NCBI GenBank assembly: GCA_031275735.1
Contig: JAISOJ010000017.1
Location: 1 to 64,000, forward strand
Direction: 5' to 3'
DNA: 64,000 nt
Origin: Dysgonamonadaceae bacterium
Lineage (GTDB): Bacteria > Bacteroidota > Bacteroidia > Bacteroidales > Azobacteroidaceae
Below, one piece after another: positions 46,542 through 56,014 of the stretch. Numbering within the stretch: position 1 is the first letter of the stretch; each line of letters starts with the position of its first letter. The translations under genes were made by a program, and so were the position numbers. The notes beneath the pieces are model-generated. The model had not been told where the DNA came from and ran no database searches. It worked only from the letters and a program-made list of their open reading frames with translations.

Positions 46542-47342
46542 CTAATTGTTCAATATGATGGTAAATTCCAACCTTTCTTCATTTTCTAATGGATAAATTC
46601 GGTAAGGATCGCGCACTTCTATTTTTTTATAAATTGGAAATAATATGTTTTTGTGTTCTTCTCCCGGTATTTCCGTATTTACATATACTTCGTATAGTTT
46701 ATCGGGATGAATTTTCTGAAAAACAAAAATACCTTTATCACCTACCCTTACGTCATCGAAATGAGTATCTTCACCTTCATATTTGATATAAACGCGGTTT
46801 TCTACGGCAGGTATGGAGTCCTGTCCATCAATACTAACAAGACGCCCCTTATTATAATATTTGACCCAAACCATACCTTTAATTATTGCTGTTTCGACTG
46901 CATCGCCGGTATGAATAAAAATAGTATCCGCTTTATTCAGATTACCGCTTACTTTAACATTTTTAGATACCACTTTTTTTTGTTCTCCGATAGATTTAGA
47001 CAGAGCATAAACCGTGTAATTGCCTTTCCTAAGGTAATCGAAACGATAATATCCTTCCCTACCTGTCCTCACTCGTTCGCCAATGCTGGCGTCATCGCCA
47101 AATTCGATAAAGACGTCGGCGTCCAAAGAAGGGAAAATATGGGTTTGAAAAGAGTAATTATCGTCTAAGTGTTCAATTTCATACACATAGCCTTCCAACG
47201 AAGATGAACCGCCCAAACCTTCGCCTTTATTGCAAGCGTTGCATAAAAATATTATTGAAAATAAGACAAACGGAGAATAGAAAATGAAAAATGGAAAATT
47301 ACTTTTCTTTTTCAGGAAATTATGTATACGCAAGTGCTTCAT
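46542..47342 (-). CDS. Lipoprotein with carboxypeptidase-regulatory-like domains
   Basis: This 266-residue predicted lipoprotein has a long hydrophobic leader (FIFYSPFVLFSIIFLCNAC) with the lipobox cysteine in CNACNKG. Two beta-sandwich segments follow: DVFIEFGDDASIGERVRTGR with YYRFDYLRKGNYTVYALSKS, and a second with VGDKGIFVFQKIHPDKLYEV. These look like carboxypeptidase-regulatory or SdrD-B-like repeats. It is the first gene of the VTC operon. The function is unknown. Confidence 0.65.
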   Translation of the reverse strand: MKHLRIHNFLKKKSNFPFFIFYSPFVLFSIIFLCNACNKGEGLGGSSSLEGYVYEIEHLDDNYSFQTHIFPSLDADVFIEFGDDASIGERVRTGREGYYRFDYLRKGNYTVYALSKSIGEQKKVVSKNVKVSGNLNKADTIFIHTGDAVETAIIKGMVWVKYYNKGRLVSIDGQDSIPAVENRVYIKYEGEDTHFDDVRVGDKGIFVFQKIHPDKLYEVYVNTEIPGEEHKNILFPIYKKIEVRDPYRIYPLENEERLEFTIILNN

Positions 47343-47425
47343 GATAAATATTATTGTGTTAGCAATTACTCAAATATTTTTTCTTTTCTCTTAAACTTGA
47401 TAAAGTAAAATCGCAAAGAATTAGG

Positions 47426-47433
47426 CAAAGGTA
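47426..47433 (-). promoter_or_regulatory. -7 element of the VTC operon promoter
   Basis: TACCTTTG on the minus strand matches the -7 consensus exactly, about 85 bp before the first gene of the operon. No TTTG stands at the usual 19-21 bp, so the -33 box is unclear. Confidence 0.5.
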
Positions 47434-47706
47434 AAAATTTTTATCAATTCTCTATCTAAACAAAATGCAAAAAAAACATAATTCAGATTATAAACGTAAA
47501 AAACGATCGAACTTACTTGATTAGTTTCCATACTTTGCGGTTTTCACAATATCCAACAATCAATCATCATTATTTTGAGAAGAATGTTTTTTTGTTAAAA
47601 TGAAAAAATTAGGACTTTTAATTTGGATAGCAACACAGAAATTCCGATTAATGATTCAATCATTCCCCCACTTTTCATTTAAAATAAACATATTGTTTAT
47701 CAATTA

Positions 47707-47738
47707 TTTGGATATATACAAACTTCTTTGTAACTTTG
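47707..47738 (+). promoter_or_regulatory. Promoter of the mraZ-led dcw operon
   Basis: TTTG at 47707-47710, a 20-bp spacer and TAACTTTG at 47731-47738, both full Bacteroidota consensus. Transcription should begin near 47745, giving a leader of about 75 nt before the mraZ ATG. The last G of the -7 box is the first base of a GTGGA box. Confidence 0.85.
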
Positions 47739-47791
47739 TGGAAAATTTTTTTGCGAAAAAAGTGGAGAATTGTGGAGAATTGTGTAACTTT
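47738..47791 (+). promoter_or_regulatory. Candidate MraZ operator: tandem GTGGA boxes
   Basis: GTGGAAAATT at 47738-47747 touches the -7 box. Two perfect copies of GTGGAGAATT follow in direct tandem at 47762-47771 and 47772-47781, and a partial copy (GTGTAACTTT) at 47782-47791. MraZ proteins are known to repress their own operon by binding short G-rich direct repeats near its promoter, and the 10-bp period here places the boxes on one DNA face. Confidence 0.75.
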
Positions 47792-47819
47792 ACGCTTTAA
47801 AACAAGCGACTATTAATTT

Positions 47820-48266
47820 ATGGATAGATTCATCGGCAATATAGACGCAAAAGCAGATGCAAAAGGAAGAGTTTTCGTTCCCGCAGCATTCCGTAAAATC
47901 CTGCAAGCAGCAGGAAACACGCAGCTAATATTGCGCAAGGACATCTATCAGGAATGTCTCGTTTTGTATCCCGCAGACGCATGGAATACAGAACTGGACC
48001 TTCTACGCTCCAGGCTGAACAAGTACGACGAAGAACAACAGCAAACCTTCCGGCAATTCGTGTGGGAATCGGAAACATTGGACATGGACGCAAACGGACG
48101 CATCCTAATCCCGAAACGCTACCTGCAAGCTGCGCACATCGGCGCCGAAATCAGGTTTATAGGAATGAACGACACCATCGAAATATGGAATCGCAGCAAT
48201 GCCGAAAAACCGCTCATGGACGCCGGCACATTCAGGACAAACATACGCAAATTCTTAATATCGTGA
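47820..48266 (+). CDS. mraZ: Transcriptional regulator MraZ
   Basis: This 148-residue protein has two tandem SpoVT-AbrB-like domains and forms ring oligomers that bind repeats upstream of its own operon. It starts MDRFIGNIDAKADAKGRVFV and shows the duplicated D-A-K/N-G-R motif, at DAKGRVFVPAAFRK and DANGRILIPKRYL. The length is usual. It heads the division and cell-wall cluster and lies 3 bp before rsmH. The likely operator is the GTGGA box array just upstream. Confidence 0.95.
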   Translation: MDRFIGNIDAKADAKGRVFVPAAFRKILQAAGNTQLILRKDIYQECLVLYPADAWNTELDLLRSRLNKYDEEQQQTFRQFVWESETLDMDANGRILIPKRYLQAAHIGAEIRFIGMNDTIEIWNRSNAEKPLMDAGTFRTNIRKFLIS

Positions 48267-48269
48267 AGT

Positions 48270-49178
48270 ATGAACAAGCAACCCTATCACGTACCCGTTC
48301 TTTTAAAAGAAAGCGTGGATGCATTGAATATCCGGCCCGACGGCATATACATTGACGCCACTTTCGGAGGAGGAGGACATGCTGCCGAAATCCTGAACCG
48401 ACTGGACAAGAAAGGACGCCTATACGCCTTTGACTGCGACGCCGACGCCGAACAGAACATCCTACCCGACAAACGTCTCACTTTCATACAAAGCAACTTC
48501 CGCTACCTCGCCAACTTCATGGACTGGCACCAGGAAAAAGCAATCGACGGAATACTGGCCGATTTGGGAGTATCCTCCCGCCATTTCGACGACGAAACGA
48601 GGGGATTTTCCTTCCGTTTCGACGCCAATCTGGACATGCGCATGAATAAAAAAAGCGGAAAAACAGCTTCCGACATTCTGAACACATACAGCGAAGAAGC
48701 TTTAGCCGACGTATTTTACCGGCAAGGCGAACTGCGAAACGCCCGACAAATAGCAAAAACAATTCTCAAAAAAAGAAACACGAAAAAAATACAAACAACA
48801 CCCGAATTTCTGGACACCATCAAACCCTGCTTCAATCGGGAAAAAGAAAAAAAACAATGGGCACAAGCCTTTCAAGCGCTGCGAATGGAAGTAAACGGAG
48901 AAATCGACGCCCTGAAAGAACTCTTGACGCAAGCCCGAGAATACCTGAAACCCGAAGGACGAATCGCAATCATCACCTACCATTCGTTGGAAGACCGGCT
49001 AGTAAAACACTTCTTCAAAACAGGAAACTTCCAGGGCGAAATGGAAAAGGACTTTTTCGGAAATAGCCGGCAACCTTTCAATGTAATCAATAACAAAGTG
49101 ATTACCCCCTCCCAAGAGGAAATTGAACAAAATCCGCGCTCGCGAAGTGCAAAACTGCGGATTGCAGAAAAAAAATAA
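48270..49178 (+). CDS. rsmH: 16S rRNA (cytosine-1402-N4)-methyltransferase RsmH
   Basis: This 302-residue SAM-dependent enzyme methylates C1402 of 16S rRNA. It has the N-terminal HVPVLLKESVDALNI, the SAM-binding IDATFGGGGHAAEIL, the DGILADLGVSSRHFDDETRG signature, FRFDANLDMRM and a C-terminal ITYHSLEDRLVKHFF. The length and second place in the dcw cluster are standard. Gaps to neighbours are 3 and 2 bp. Confidence 0.97.
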   Translation: MNKQPYHVPVLLKESVDALNIRPDGIYIDATFGGGGHAAEILNRLDKKGRLYAFDCDADAEQNILPDKRLTFIQSNFRYLANFMDWHQEKAIDGILADLGVSSRHFDDETRGFSFRFDANLDMRMNKKSGKTASDILNTYSEEALADVFYRQGELRNARQIAKTILKKRNTKKIQTTPEFLDTIKPCFNREKEKKQWAQAFQALRMEVNGEIDALKELLTQAREYLKPEGRIAIITYHSLEDRLVKHFFKTGNFQGEMEKDFFGNSRQPFNVINNKVITPSQEEIEQNPRSRSAKLRIAEKK

Positions 49179-49180
49179 AT

Positions 49181-49564
49181 ATGGAAGAAAATACAGAAAT
49201 AATTTCAACGGAAAAAAAAGGACAGGATACGGAAAAAAAGAAAAGCGGAAAAAAGAAAAACTCCCTCCTGAAAATCCTGATAGGAGACATCCTGACTGAA
49301 AACTACGTCATCAAACAGTCGAAACTGCTCCTCTGGATCGTACTCCTCGTATTGATCTTCATCAGCAACCGCTACTCCTGCGTAAAAAAACTGGCCGAAA
49401 TACAGGAACTAAACGATTCACTAAAACTCCTGCAATACGAAAACCTGGCCCTCTCAACCAAGTTGACAACGCACAGCAGGCAACTCCAAATAGAAAACCT
49501 GCTGAAAGAAAAAGGAATCGAACTATCCGTATCAAAAACACCGGCCATCGAAATACACAAATAA
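49181..49564 (+). CDS. ftsL: FtsL-like cell-division membrane protein
   Basis: This 127-residue single-pass protein has a lysine-rich cytoplasmic N-terminus of about 45 residues, one membrane helix (KLLLWIVLLVLIFISNRYS) and a periplasmic coiled coil (LAEIQELNDSLKLLQYENLA). Sequence similarity of FtsL proteins is weak, so the call rests on topology and on the place between rsmH and ftsI. In Bacteroidota this FtsL-like family is usually found here. Confidence 0.85.
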   Translation: MEENTEIISTEKKGQDTEKKKSGKKKNSLLKILIGDILTENYVIKQSKLLLWIVLLVLIFISNRYSCVKKLAEIQELNDSLKLLQYENLALSTKLTTHSRQLQIENLLKEKGIELSVSKTPAIEIHK

Positions 49565-49567
49565 AAC

Positions 49568-51739
49568 ATGACATCGGAAAAACTAAATAACAAAATCAAA
49601 GAAAAATACTTTATCATAACAGCTCTCCTCATTTTAATCGTGATAGCCGTTCTGGGAAGGGCATCCTATATCTCCTTCGTGGAAGGAAGCGCCTGGAAAA
49701 AACTGGGAAACACACAAACAAAACAGGAAATCCCCGTTTCACCCCTCAGAGGAAACATCTACTCCTCCGACCACCAACTCATGGCAACCTTCGAACCACG
49801 CTACTACCTCGCCATCGACTTTTGCGCACAAGGAGTCAACATCGACACCCTTAACAAATACATAGAACCACTTTCCATCCAACTGCACAAAATGTTCCCC
49901 AACAAATCCCCCGCAGAATACAAAAAACACCTGATAAACGGATGGAAAAACAGAGAAAAAAAAGACGCCAAAGGAAAAATACGCAAAAACAGAAGCTACA
50001 GACTACTCGACCATTACGTAGACTACATCCAATGGAAAGAAATAGAAAAAATGCCCTATTTCGAAAAAGGACGCTATAAAACCGGATTGCACAAAGACAC
50101 CGTATCCATGCGCGTAAACCCCTACGGAACACTGGCGCTACGCACAATAGGAAGCATCAGCAAGGAAAAAAACGAAAACGGAAAAACAGGACAATCCGGG
50201 CTGGAACTTTACTACGACTCCATACTCGCCGGCGAATACGGAACCGCCGTCCGACGGAAAGTCAACGGACAAACCATCGACGTAATCAACAAAAAACCCG
50301 TAAACGGAAAAGACATCATCACAACAATCGACATCACCATACAGGACATCACCGAAAAATACCTGACAAACAAACTCAAAGAACTGAACGCCGAATCAGG
50401 AACCGCAGTCGTAATGGAAGTAACCACCGGCGAAATCAAAGCCATCACAAACATGGGACGAACAGAACGCGGATACAGCGAATCACTAAGAAACTACGCC
50501 GTAGCCGACCTAAGCGAACCCGGATCCACATTCAAGATCATATCCATGCTCGTAGCCCTGGAAGACGGACTCATACACCCCGACGACTCGGTAGACACAG
50601 GAAACGGCGTAGAACGCATCGCGGGAGAAGAACTGAAAGACCACAACGCCAATCGAGGAGGATACGGAAAAATAAGCGCCGCCCAAAGCATACAATACTC
50701 CTCCAACATCGGAATAGCCAAACTAATCCTGAAAGCCTACGCCGACAACCCCGCACGATTCGTGGACGGCATTTACAGGACAGGACTAAACAAGGACCTC
50801 GAACTGGAAATACCCGGTTACGCCGTCCCGCGCATACGCCACCCACAAACCGCAAAAAACACCTGGTACAAAACAACACTACCCTGGATGTCATTCGGAT
50901 ACGAAACACGCATCCCCCCCATTTACATACTAACCTTCTTCAACGCCATCGCAAACAACGGAAAAATGGTAAAACCAATATTCGTAAAAGAAATACAAGA
51001 AAACGGAAAAACCATCGAAAAAAGAAAACCCCAAATCATCAACAAACGCATCGCCTCCGAAAACACGCTAAACGCCATTCGGCAAATGATGGACAGCGTC
51101 GTAAACCACCCCAAAGGAACAGGAAAACCCGCACACTCCGACTACATCCGAATAGCAGGAAAAACAGGAACAGCACAAATCTCACAAGGAGCAGCCGGAT
51201 ACACCGCAGCCGGAAAAATGCACCAAGTCTCCTTCTGCGGATTTTTCCCCGCCGAAAACCCCCGCTACTCCTGCATCGTAGTCATCCGAAACCCCGCAGC
51301 AGCAGGCGCATCCGGAGGACAAATGTGCGGAACCGTTTTCAAGCAAATCGCCGAAGAAATATACGCACAAAACAAGATTCCAAACACCAACATACTCCCC
51401 GTCGACACCCTGCACCCGTTGGTTCCCAAAGTAAAAAACGGACGGAGCGAACAATCCATATACGCACTGAAAAAACTCGACATCAAATACAAAGACAGCT
51501 TGGACGGACAATGGGCAAGCTCCCGCCTCCGAAACAACCAACTGGTACTGAAAAAAGGAGAAATCGCACAAAACTCAGTTCCAAACGTAATCGGAATGGG
51601 AGCAAAAGACGCCGTATACGCAATGGAATCCTCAGGCCTAAAAGTTTCCCTCGCAGGAAAAGGAACCGTAGTAGAACAATCCATCAGCAGCGGAACAAAA
51701 ATAATCAAAGGACAAACAGTAACATTAACACTTAAATAA
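49568..51739 (+). CDS. ftsI: Septal penicillin-binding protein FtsI (PBP3) with PASTA domain
   Basis: This 723-residue transpeptidase makes cross-links at the septum with FtsW. One N-terminal membrane helix is followed by a dimerisation domain (VSPLRGNIYSSDHQLMATFE). The transpeptidase domain has S-x-x-K in EPGSTFKIISML, S-x-N in QYSSNIGIAKL and K-T-G in GKTGTAQISQG. A C-terminal PASTA domain begins SVPNVIGMGAKDAVYAMESS. A PASTA tail is common in Bacteroidota FtsI. The coding strand here is very poor in T. Confidence 0.96.
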   Translation: MTSEKLNNKIKEKYFIITALLILIVIAVLGRASYISFVEGSAWKKLGNTQTKQEIPVSPLRGNIYSSDHQLMATFEPRYYLAIDFCAQGVNIDTLNKYIEPLSIQLHKMFPNKSPAEYKKHLINGWKNREKKDAKGKIRKNRSYRLLDHYVDYIQWKEIEKMPYFEKGRYKTGLHKDTVSMRVNPYGTLALRTIGSISKEKNENGKTGQSGLELYYDSILAGEYGTAVRRKVNGQTIDVINKKPVNGKDIITTIDITIQDITEKYLTNKLKELNAESGTAVVMEVTTGEIKAITNMGRTERGYSESLRNYAVADLSEPGSTFKIISMLVALEDGLIHPDDSVDTGNGVERIAGEELKDHNANRGGYGKISAAQSIQYSSNIGIAKLILKAYADNPARFVDGIYRTGLNKDLELEIPGYAVPRIRHPQTAKNTWYKTTLPWMSFGYETRIPPIYILTFFNAIANNGKMVKPIFVKEIQENGKTIEKRKPQIINKRIASENTLNAIRQMMDSVVNHPKGTGKPAHSDYIRIAGKTGTAQISQGAAGYTAAGKMHQVSFCGFFPAENPRYSCIVVIRNPAAAGASGGQMCGTVFKQIAEEIYAQNKIPNTNILPVDTLHPLVPKVKNGRSEQSIYALKKLDIKYKDSLDGQWASSRLRNNQLVLKKGEIAQNSVPNVIGMGAKDAVYAMESSGLKVSLAGKGTVVEQSISSGTKIIKGQTVTLTLK

Positions 51740-51748
51740 AAAAACAAT

Positions 51749-53200
51749 ATGGACTTAGCCAGGCTTCTCGACAATACCGCCACCCTCGGAATCGAAGGAA
51801 ATCCGAATAAAAACATCACGGGAATCCATTTCGACTCCCGTAAAATCAAGAAAGGACACCTGTTCATCGCCGTACAAGGAACACAATCCGACGGACACGA
51901 CTACATTGGCAAAGCAATCGAAAACGGCGCAACCGCCATCGTATGCCAAACCCTGCCCGACGCCGTTCAGCAAAACATCACCTACATTCAGGTAAAAGAC
52001 AGCGCCGACGCTTTAGGACACTTAGCCTCCACATGGAACGGCAACCCCTCGCAAAAACTGACACTGGTAGGAGTCACAGGAACCAACGGAAAAACAACAA
52101 CCGCCACCCTGCTCTACCTCCTCTTCAAAAAACAAGGACACAAAACCGGACTACTCTCCACCGTCTGCAACTACATCAACGACCGCACAATCTCAGCCAC
52201 GCACACCACGCCCGACGCCATCGAACTGAACGCCCTCCTCGCACAAATGCTCGCCGAAGAATGCAAATACGTCTTCATGGAAATCAGTTCCCACGCAGTC
52301 GCCCAAAAACGAATAAACGGATTACAATTCAAAGGCGGAATATTCACCAACCTGACGCGCGACCACTTGGACTACCACGAAACAGTGGAAGCCTATCGCG
52401 ACGCCAAAAAGGGATTTTTCGACCTGCTCCCCACCGACGCATTCGCACTGACAAACAGAGACGACAAAAACGGACTCTTCATGCTGCAAAACACGAAAGC
52501 AAGCAAACAAACCTACTCGCTCAAAACACTCGCCGAATTCAAGGGAAAAATACTGGAATCCCATTTCGACGGAACCTTAATGACCGTCAACGACAGGGAA
52601 ATCCTCACGCAATTCGTAGGCAAATTCAACGCCTACAACCTATTGGCCGTTTACGGAGCAGCCGTCCTCCTGGGCGGAAACCCCGAAGAAATTTTGATAC
52701 AACTAAGCACCCTACAATCGGTTTCAGGCCGTTTTCAAACCTTCCCCTCACCCGAAGGATATACGGCAATCGTCGATTACGCCCACACACCCGACGCCCT
52801 AACCAACGTCCTGAACGCAATTCAGGAAATACAGGAAGAATCGGGAAAAACACTGACCGTCGTCGGATGCGGCGGAAACCGCGACAAAGGAAAACGACCC
52901 ATCATGGCAAGAGAAGCAGTGCGCTTGAGCGACCTGGTCATCCTGACCTCCGACAATCCACGCTTCGAAAAACCCGCCGACATCATCCAGGACATGCTCA
53001 ACGGTCTGGGCGACGTGGAAAGAAAAAAAGTCATCTGCATCACCGACCGTCGAGAAGCAATCCGAACAGCCTGCCTGCTTGCACAAAAAGGCGACGTCGT
53101 ACTCATTGCAGGAAAAGGACACGAAGACTACCAGGAAATCGAAGGCGTAAAACATCACTTCGACGACAGGGAAATTGTACGGAAAATAACCGGACAATAA
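51749..53200 (+). CDS. murE: UDP-MurNAc-tripeptide ligase MurE
   Basis: This 483-residue Mur ligase adds the third residue to UDP-MurNAc-L-Ala-D-Glu. It has the ATP site [28 protein letters not shown] and the DYAHTPDAL segment. The DNPR motif in [10 protein letters not shown] is diagnostic for meso-diaminopimelate rather than lysine. A heptamer repeat array starts at the base after its stop codon. A false 423-codon frame overlaps it in a second frame, a result of base composition. Confidence 0.97.
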   Translation: MDLARLLDNTATLGIEGNPNKNITGIHFDSRKIKKGHLFIAVQGTQSDGHDYIGKAIENGATAIVCQTLPDAVQQNITYIQVKDSADALGHLASTWNGNPSQKLTLVGVTGTNGKTTTATLLYLLFKKQGHKTGLLSTVCNYINDRTISATHTTPDAIELNALLAQMLAEECKYVFMEISSHAVAQKRINGLQFKGGIFTNLTRDHLDYHETVEAYRDAKKGFFDLLPTDAFALTNRDDKNGLFMLQNTKASKQTYSLKTLAEFKGKILESHFDGTLMTVNDREILTQFVGKFNAYNLLAVYGAAVLLGGNPEEILIQLSTLQSVSGRFQTFPSPEGYTAIVDYAHTPDALTNVLNAIQEIQEESGKTLTVVGCGGNRDKGKRPIMAREAVRLSDLVILTSDNPRFEKPADIIQDMLNGLGDVERKKVICITDRREAIRTACLLAQKGDVVLIAGKGHEDYQEIEGVKHHFDDREIVRKITGQ

Positions 53201-53228
53201 GTTATGAATTATAAATTATGAGTGATGA
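53201..53228. repeat. Tandem heptamer array between murE and mraY
   Basis: Four 7-bp units, GTTATGA, ATTATAA, ATTATGA, GTGATGA, begin at the base after the murE stop. They are the reverse complement (rotated) of the CATAACT/CATAATT units in front of susC. The array fills about half of the 51-bp gap to mraY. Confidence 0.8.
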
Positions 53229-53251
53229 ATCGACTATAAAAACAAAAACAA

Positions 53252-54508
53252 ATGCTGTACGAATTTTTTAAATACCTCAACCAATTGGACGTACCCGGAG
53301 CAGGAATGTTTCACTACATCTCCTTTCGATCATCCATGGCGCTGATTCTCTCCCTGCTGTTTTCCACAATCGTCGGCAGACAAATCATCGACAAACTCCA
53401 AAAACTTCAGATCGGAGAAACCGTCCGGAATTTAGGTTTGGAAGGACAAATGCAAAAGAAGGGAACACCAACGATGGGAGGCGTAATCATCATCCTCTCC
53501 ATCCTAACCTCCGTTTTACTGCTGGCCCGGCTATCCAATATCTACATCATCCTGATGCTGACAACCATGCTCTGGCTCGGAGCCATCGGCTTTACCGACG
53601 ACTACATCAAAGTCGTCAAAAAAAACAAGGCCGGCATCAGCGGAAAACTCAAAATTGCAGGACAAATCGGACTGGGACTAATCGTCGGATTAACCCTTTA
53701 CCTAAGCCCGCAAGCCGTCATGCGCGAAAACGTCGAAATCAGGAAAGAAGGAAAAATTACCGAAGTACATCACAGCCCGCAGGTAAAATCAACACAAACA
53801 ACAATTCCATTCCTGAAAAACAACAACTTCGACTACCGCGATCTGGCTCGCTTCATGCCCAAACACCGAACAGCAGTCACATGGATTATATTCGTGCTGG
53901 TCACGATCTTCATTGTGACGGCAGTTTCCAACGGAGCCAATCTGACCGACGGACTGGACGGACTGGCAGCAGGAAGTTCGGCGATCATCGGAGTAGCATT
54001 GGGAATACTCGCCTACGTATCAAGCCACCTCGAATACGCCGCCTACCTCAACATCATGTACATCCCCGGCAGCGGCGAACTGGCCGTTTTTGCCTGCGCC
54101 CTTATCGGAGCCACGATCGGATTCCTGTGGTACAACGCCTTTCCCGCCCAGATTTTTATGGGCGACACCGGCTCGCTGACTTTGGGCGGACTAATTGCCG
54201 TATTCGCCATCATCATCCACAAAGAACTGCTGCTGCCCATCCTCTGCGGCATTTTCCTGGTCGAAAACGTATCGGTCATGCTGCAAGTTTCCTATTTCAA
54301 ATACACCAAAGCGAAATACGGAACAGGAAAACGCATTTTCAAGATGACGCCCCTCCACCACCATTTTCAAAAAGCAGGAAATGCAGGAATCAACGCGATC
54401 ATTCAAAAACCGCTTCTCCCCATTCCCGAATCGAAAATCGTGGTACGCTTCTGGCTGATTGGAATCATCCTCGCCGCATTAGCAATCGCCACATTGAAAA
54501 TGAGATAA
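53252..54508 (+). CDS. mraY: Phospho-MurNAc-pentapeptide translocase MraY
   Basis: This 418-residue polytopic enzyme transfers phospho-MurNAc-pentapeptide to undecaprenyl phosphate, making lipid I. Motifs are [13 protein letters not shown], the aspartate pair in [39 protein letters not shown] and the C-terminal [12 protein letters not shown]. About ten membrane helices are seen. The periplasmic/cytoplasmic loop with [16 protein letters not shown] is longer than in E. coli, as usual in Bacteroidales. Confidence 0.97.
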   Translation: MLYEFFKYLNQLDVPGAGMFHYISFRSSMALILSLLFSTIVGRQIIDKLQKLQIGETVRNLGLEGQMQKKGTPTMGGVIIILSILTSVLLLARLSNIYIILMLTTMLWLGAIGFTDDYIKVVKKNKAGISGKLKIAGQIGLGLIVGLTLYLSPQAVMRENVEIRKEGKITEVHHSPQVKSTQTTIPFLKNNNFDYRDLARFMPKHRTAVTWIIFVLVTIFIVTAVSNGANLTDGLDGLAAGSSAIIGVALGILAYVSSHLEYAAYLNIMYIPGSGELAVFACALIGATIGFLWYNAFPAQIFMGDTGSLTLGGLIAVFAIIIHKELLLPILCGIFLVENVSVMLQVSYFKYTKAKYGTGKRIFKMTPLHHHFQKAGNAGINAIIQKPLLPIPESKIVVRFWLIGIILAALAIATLKMR

Positions 54509-54522
54509 ACACGCAATGAAAA

Positions 54523-55899
54523 ATGAAAAAGAAAAGCATGAAAAAGAAAAAAAACATACCCCCCGATTTCCGCATCGCCGTTTTGGGAGCAGGCGAGAGC
54601 GGCGTAGGAGCAGCAGTCCTGGCGAAAAAACAAGGATTCGACATTTTTGTCTCCGATTTTTCCGAAATAAAAGAAAAATACAAAAAAACATTGAAAAAAT
54701 ACGCCATTACCCATGAAGAAAACCGTCACACCGAAGATCTGATTCTGAATGCAGACGAAATAATCAAAAGCCCCGGAATCCCCGACAAATCACCCATAAT
54801 AAAAAAAATAAAAGAAAAGAAAATACCCATTATCTCGGAAATCGAATTTGCAGGACGCTACACGAAAGCAAAAACCATTTGTATTACAGGCAGCAACGGT
54901 AAAACCACCACAACGATGCTCACCTGTCATATTTTAAGGAAAGCAGGATTAAACGTCGGCATGACAGGAAACATAGGAAACAGCTTTGCCCTGCAAGTAG
55001 CCGAAAACGATTGCGACTATTACGTAATCGAATTAAGCAGCTTTCAATTGGACGACATGTACAATTTCAAGGCCGACATTGCGGTTATACTGAATATCAC
55101 CCCCGACCACCTCGACCGTTACAATTACAAAATGCAAAACTACATCGACTCGAAACTGCGCATTTTGCAAAACCAAACGGAAAAAGACGCTTTCATCTAC
55201 TGGAACGAAGACCCCCACATCACGTCGGAAATCGCAAAACGAAAACCCGCAGCCGCCCTCTATCCCTTTGCCGCAACAAAAGCGGAAAACGTAAAAGCTT
55301 ATGTAGAAAACAATCAAATAATAATAGAAACACCTAACGGATCATTCACAATGGAAGAAGAACAAATAGCATTAACAGGACAGCACAATTTATACAATTC
55401 CCTGGCGTCAGGCATTGCCGCCAAACTGCTGGACATAAAAAACGACAAAATACGGAAATCACTAAGCGATTTCAAAGGAGTAGAACACCGGCTGGAAAAA
55501 GTAGCCCGCGTCAAAGGAGTAGAATACATCAACGACTCCAAAGCAACCAACGTCAATTCCTGCTGGTATGCCCTGCAAAGCATGAAAATGCCTACCATAT
55601 TGATACTCGGCGGAACAGACAAGGGAAACGATTACAGGGAAATTGAAACTTTGGTCAAGAAGAAATGCCGGGCATTAATCTTTCTGGGAACAGACAATAC
55701 CAAGCTCCACGAATTTTTCGACGGAAAAATAAGCACAATCCGCGACGCCCGTTCCATGCAGGAAGCAGTAAAACAAGCCTACGAAATAGCCGAACTGGGA
55801 GACACCGTACTCCTTTCGCCCTGTTGCGCAAGTTTCGATTTATTTCAAAACTACGAAGACCGCGGCAAACAATTCAAGGAATGTGTCAGGCATTTGTAG
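54523..55899 (+). CDS. murD: UDP-MurNAc-L-Ala-D-Glu ligase MurD
   Basis: This 458-residue Mur ligase adds D-glutamate. It has a Rossmann start (RIAVLGAGESGVGAAVLAKK), the ATP site CITGSNGKTTTTMLTCHIL, NITPDHLDRY, EHRLEKVARVKGVEYINDSK and LLSPCCASFDLFQNYEDRG. A lysine-rich N-terminus offers two close starts (54523 and 54538); the first is kept. Its stop codon TAG overlaps the first base of a heptamer array. Confidence 0.97.
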   Translation: MKKKSMKKKKNIPPDFRIAVLGAGESGVGAAVLAKKQGFDIFVSDFSEIKEKYKKTLKKYAITHEENRHTEDLILNADEIIKSPGIPDKSPIIKKIKEKKIPIISEIEFAGRYTKAKTICITGSNGKTTTTMLTCHILRKAGLNVGMTGNIGNSFALQVAENDCDYYVIELSSFQLDDMYNFKADIAVILNITPDHLDRYNYKMQNYIDSKLRILQNQTEKDAFIYWNEDPHITSEIAKRKPAAALYPFAATKAENVKAYVENNQIIIETPNGSFTMEEEQIALTGQHNLYNSLASGIAAKLLDIKNDKIRKSLSDFKGVEHRLEKVARVKGVEYINDSKATNVNSCWYALQSMKMPTILILGGTDKGNDYREIETLVKKKCRALIFLGTDNTKLHEFFDGKISTIRDARSMQEAVKQAYEIAELGDTVLLSPCCASFDLFQNYEDRGKQFKECVRHL

Positions 55900-55947
55900 T
55901 GACAAGTGACAAATAACAAGTGACGAGTGACAAGTGACAAGTGACAG
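55899..55947. repeat. Tandem heptamer array after murD (GTGACAA family)
   Basis: Seven 7-bp units run without a gap: GTGACAA, GTGACAA, ATAACAA, GTGACGA, GTGACAA, GTGACAA, GTGACAG. The first base is the last base of the murD stop codon. The array is an inverted copy of the ACTTGTC array at 60911-60973. Confidence 0.9.
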
Positions 55948-55953
55948 AAAATC

Positions 55954-56002
55954 AGTTCATAGTTCATAGTTTATAGTTTATAGTTTATAGTTCATAACTC
56001 AT
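55954..56002. repeat. Tandem heptamer array before ftsW (AGTTCAT family)
   Basis: Seven 7-bp units: AGTTCAT, AGTTCAT, AGTTTAT three times, AGTTCAT, AACTCAT. AACTCAT is a rotation of the CATAACT unit found before susC. It lies 6 bp after the GTGACAA array and ends 12 bp before the ftsW start. Confidence 0.9.
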
Positions 56003-56014
56003 AATTAAAAAAAA

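Larger units (their letters stand above)
47343..47819. other. Divergent spacer between the VTC operon and mraZ
   Basis: The 477-bp spacer is AT-rich. It holds a -7 element for the minus-strand operon, a full promoter for mraZ and the tandem GTGGA boxes. A 66-codon open frame at 47600-47800 has no family features and includes those boxes, so it is not called as a gene. Nothing else is seen in 47470-47700. Confidence 0.6.

Noticed and set aside
47600-47800. 66-codon frame before mraZ
   Set aside because: It overlaps the mraZ promoter and the GTGGA boxes and has no conserved feature.
51943-53214. 423-codon frame overlapping murE
   Set aside because: Extreme R/H/N/T composition, no family motif, fully inside murE. 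Explained by the T-poor strand.
55899-56002. Possible CRISPR array
   Set aside because: The repeats are contiguous 7-bp units without spacers and there are no cas genes.
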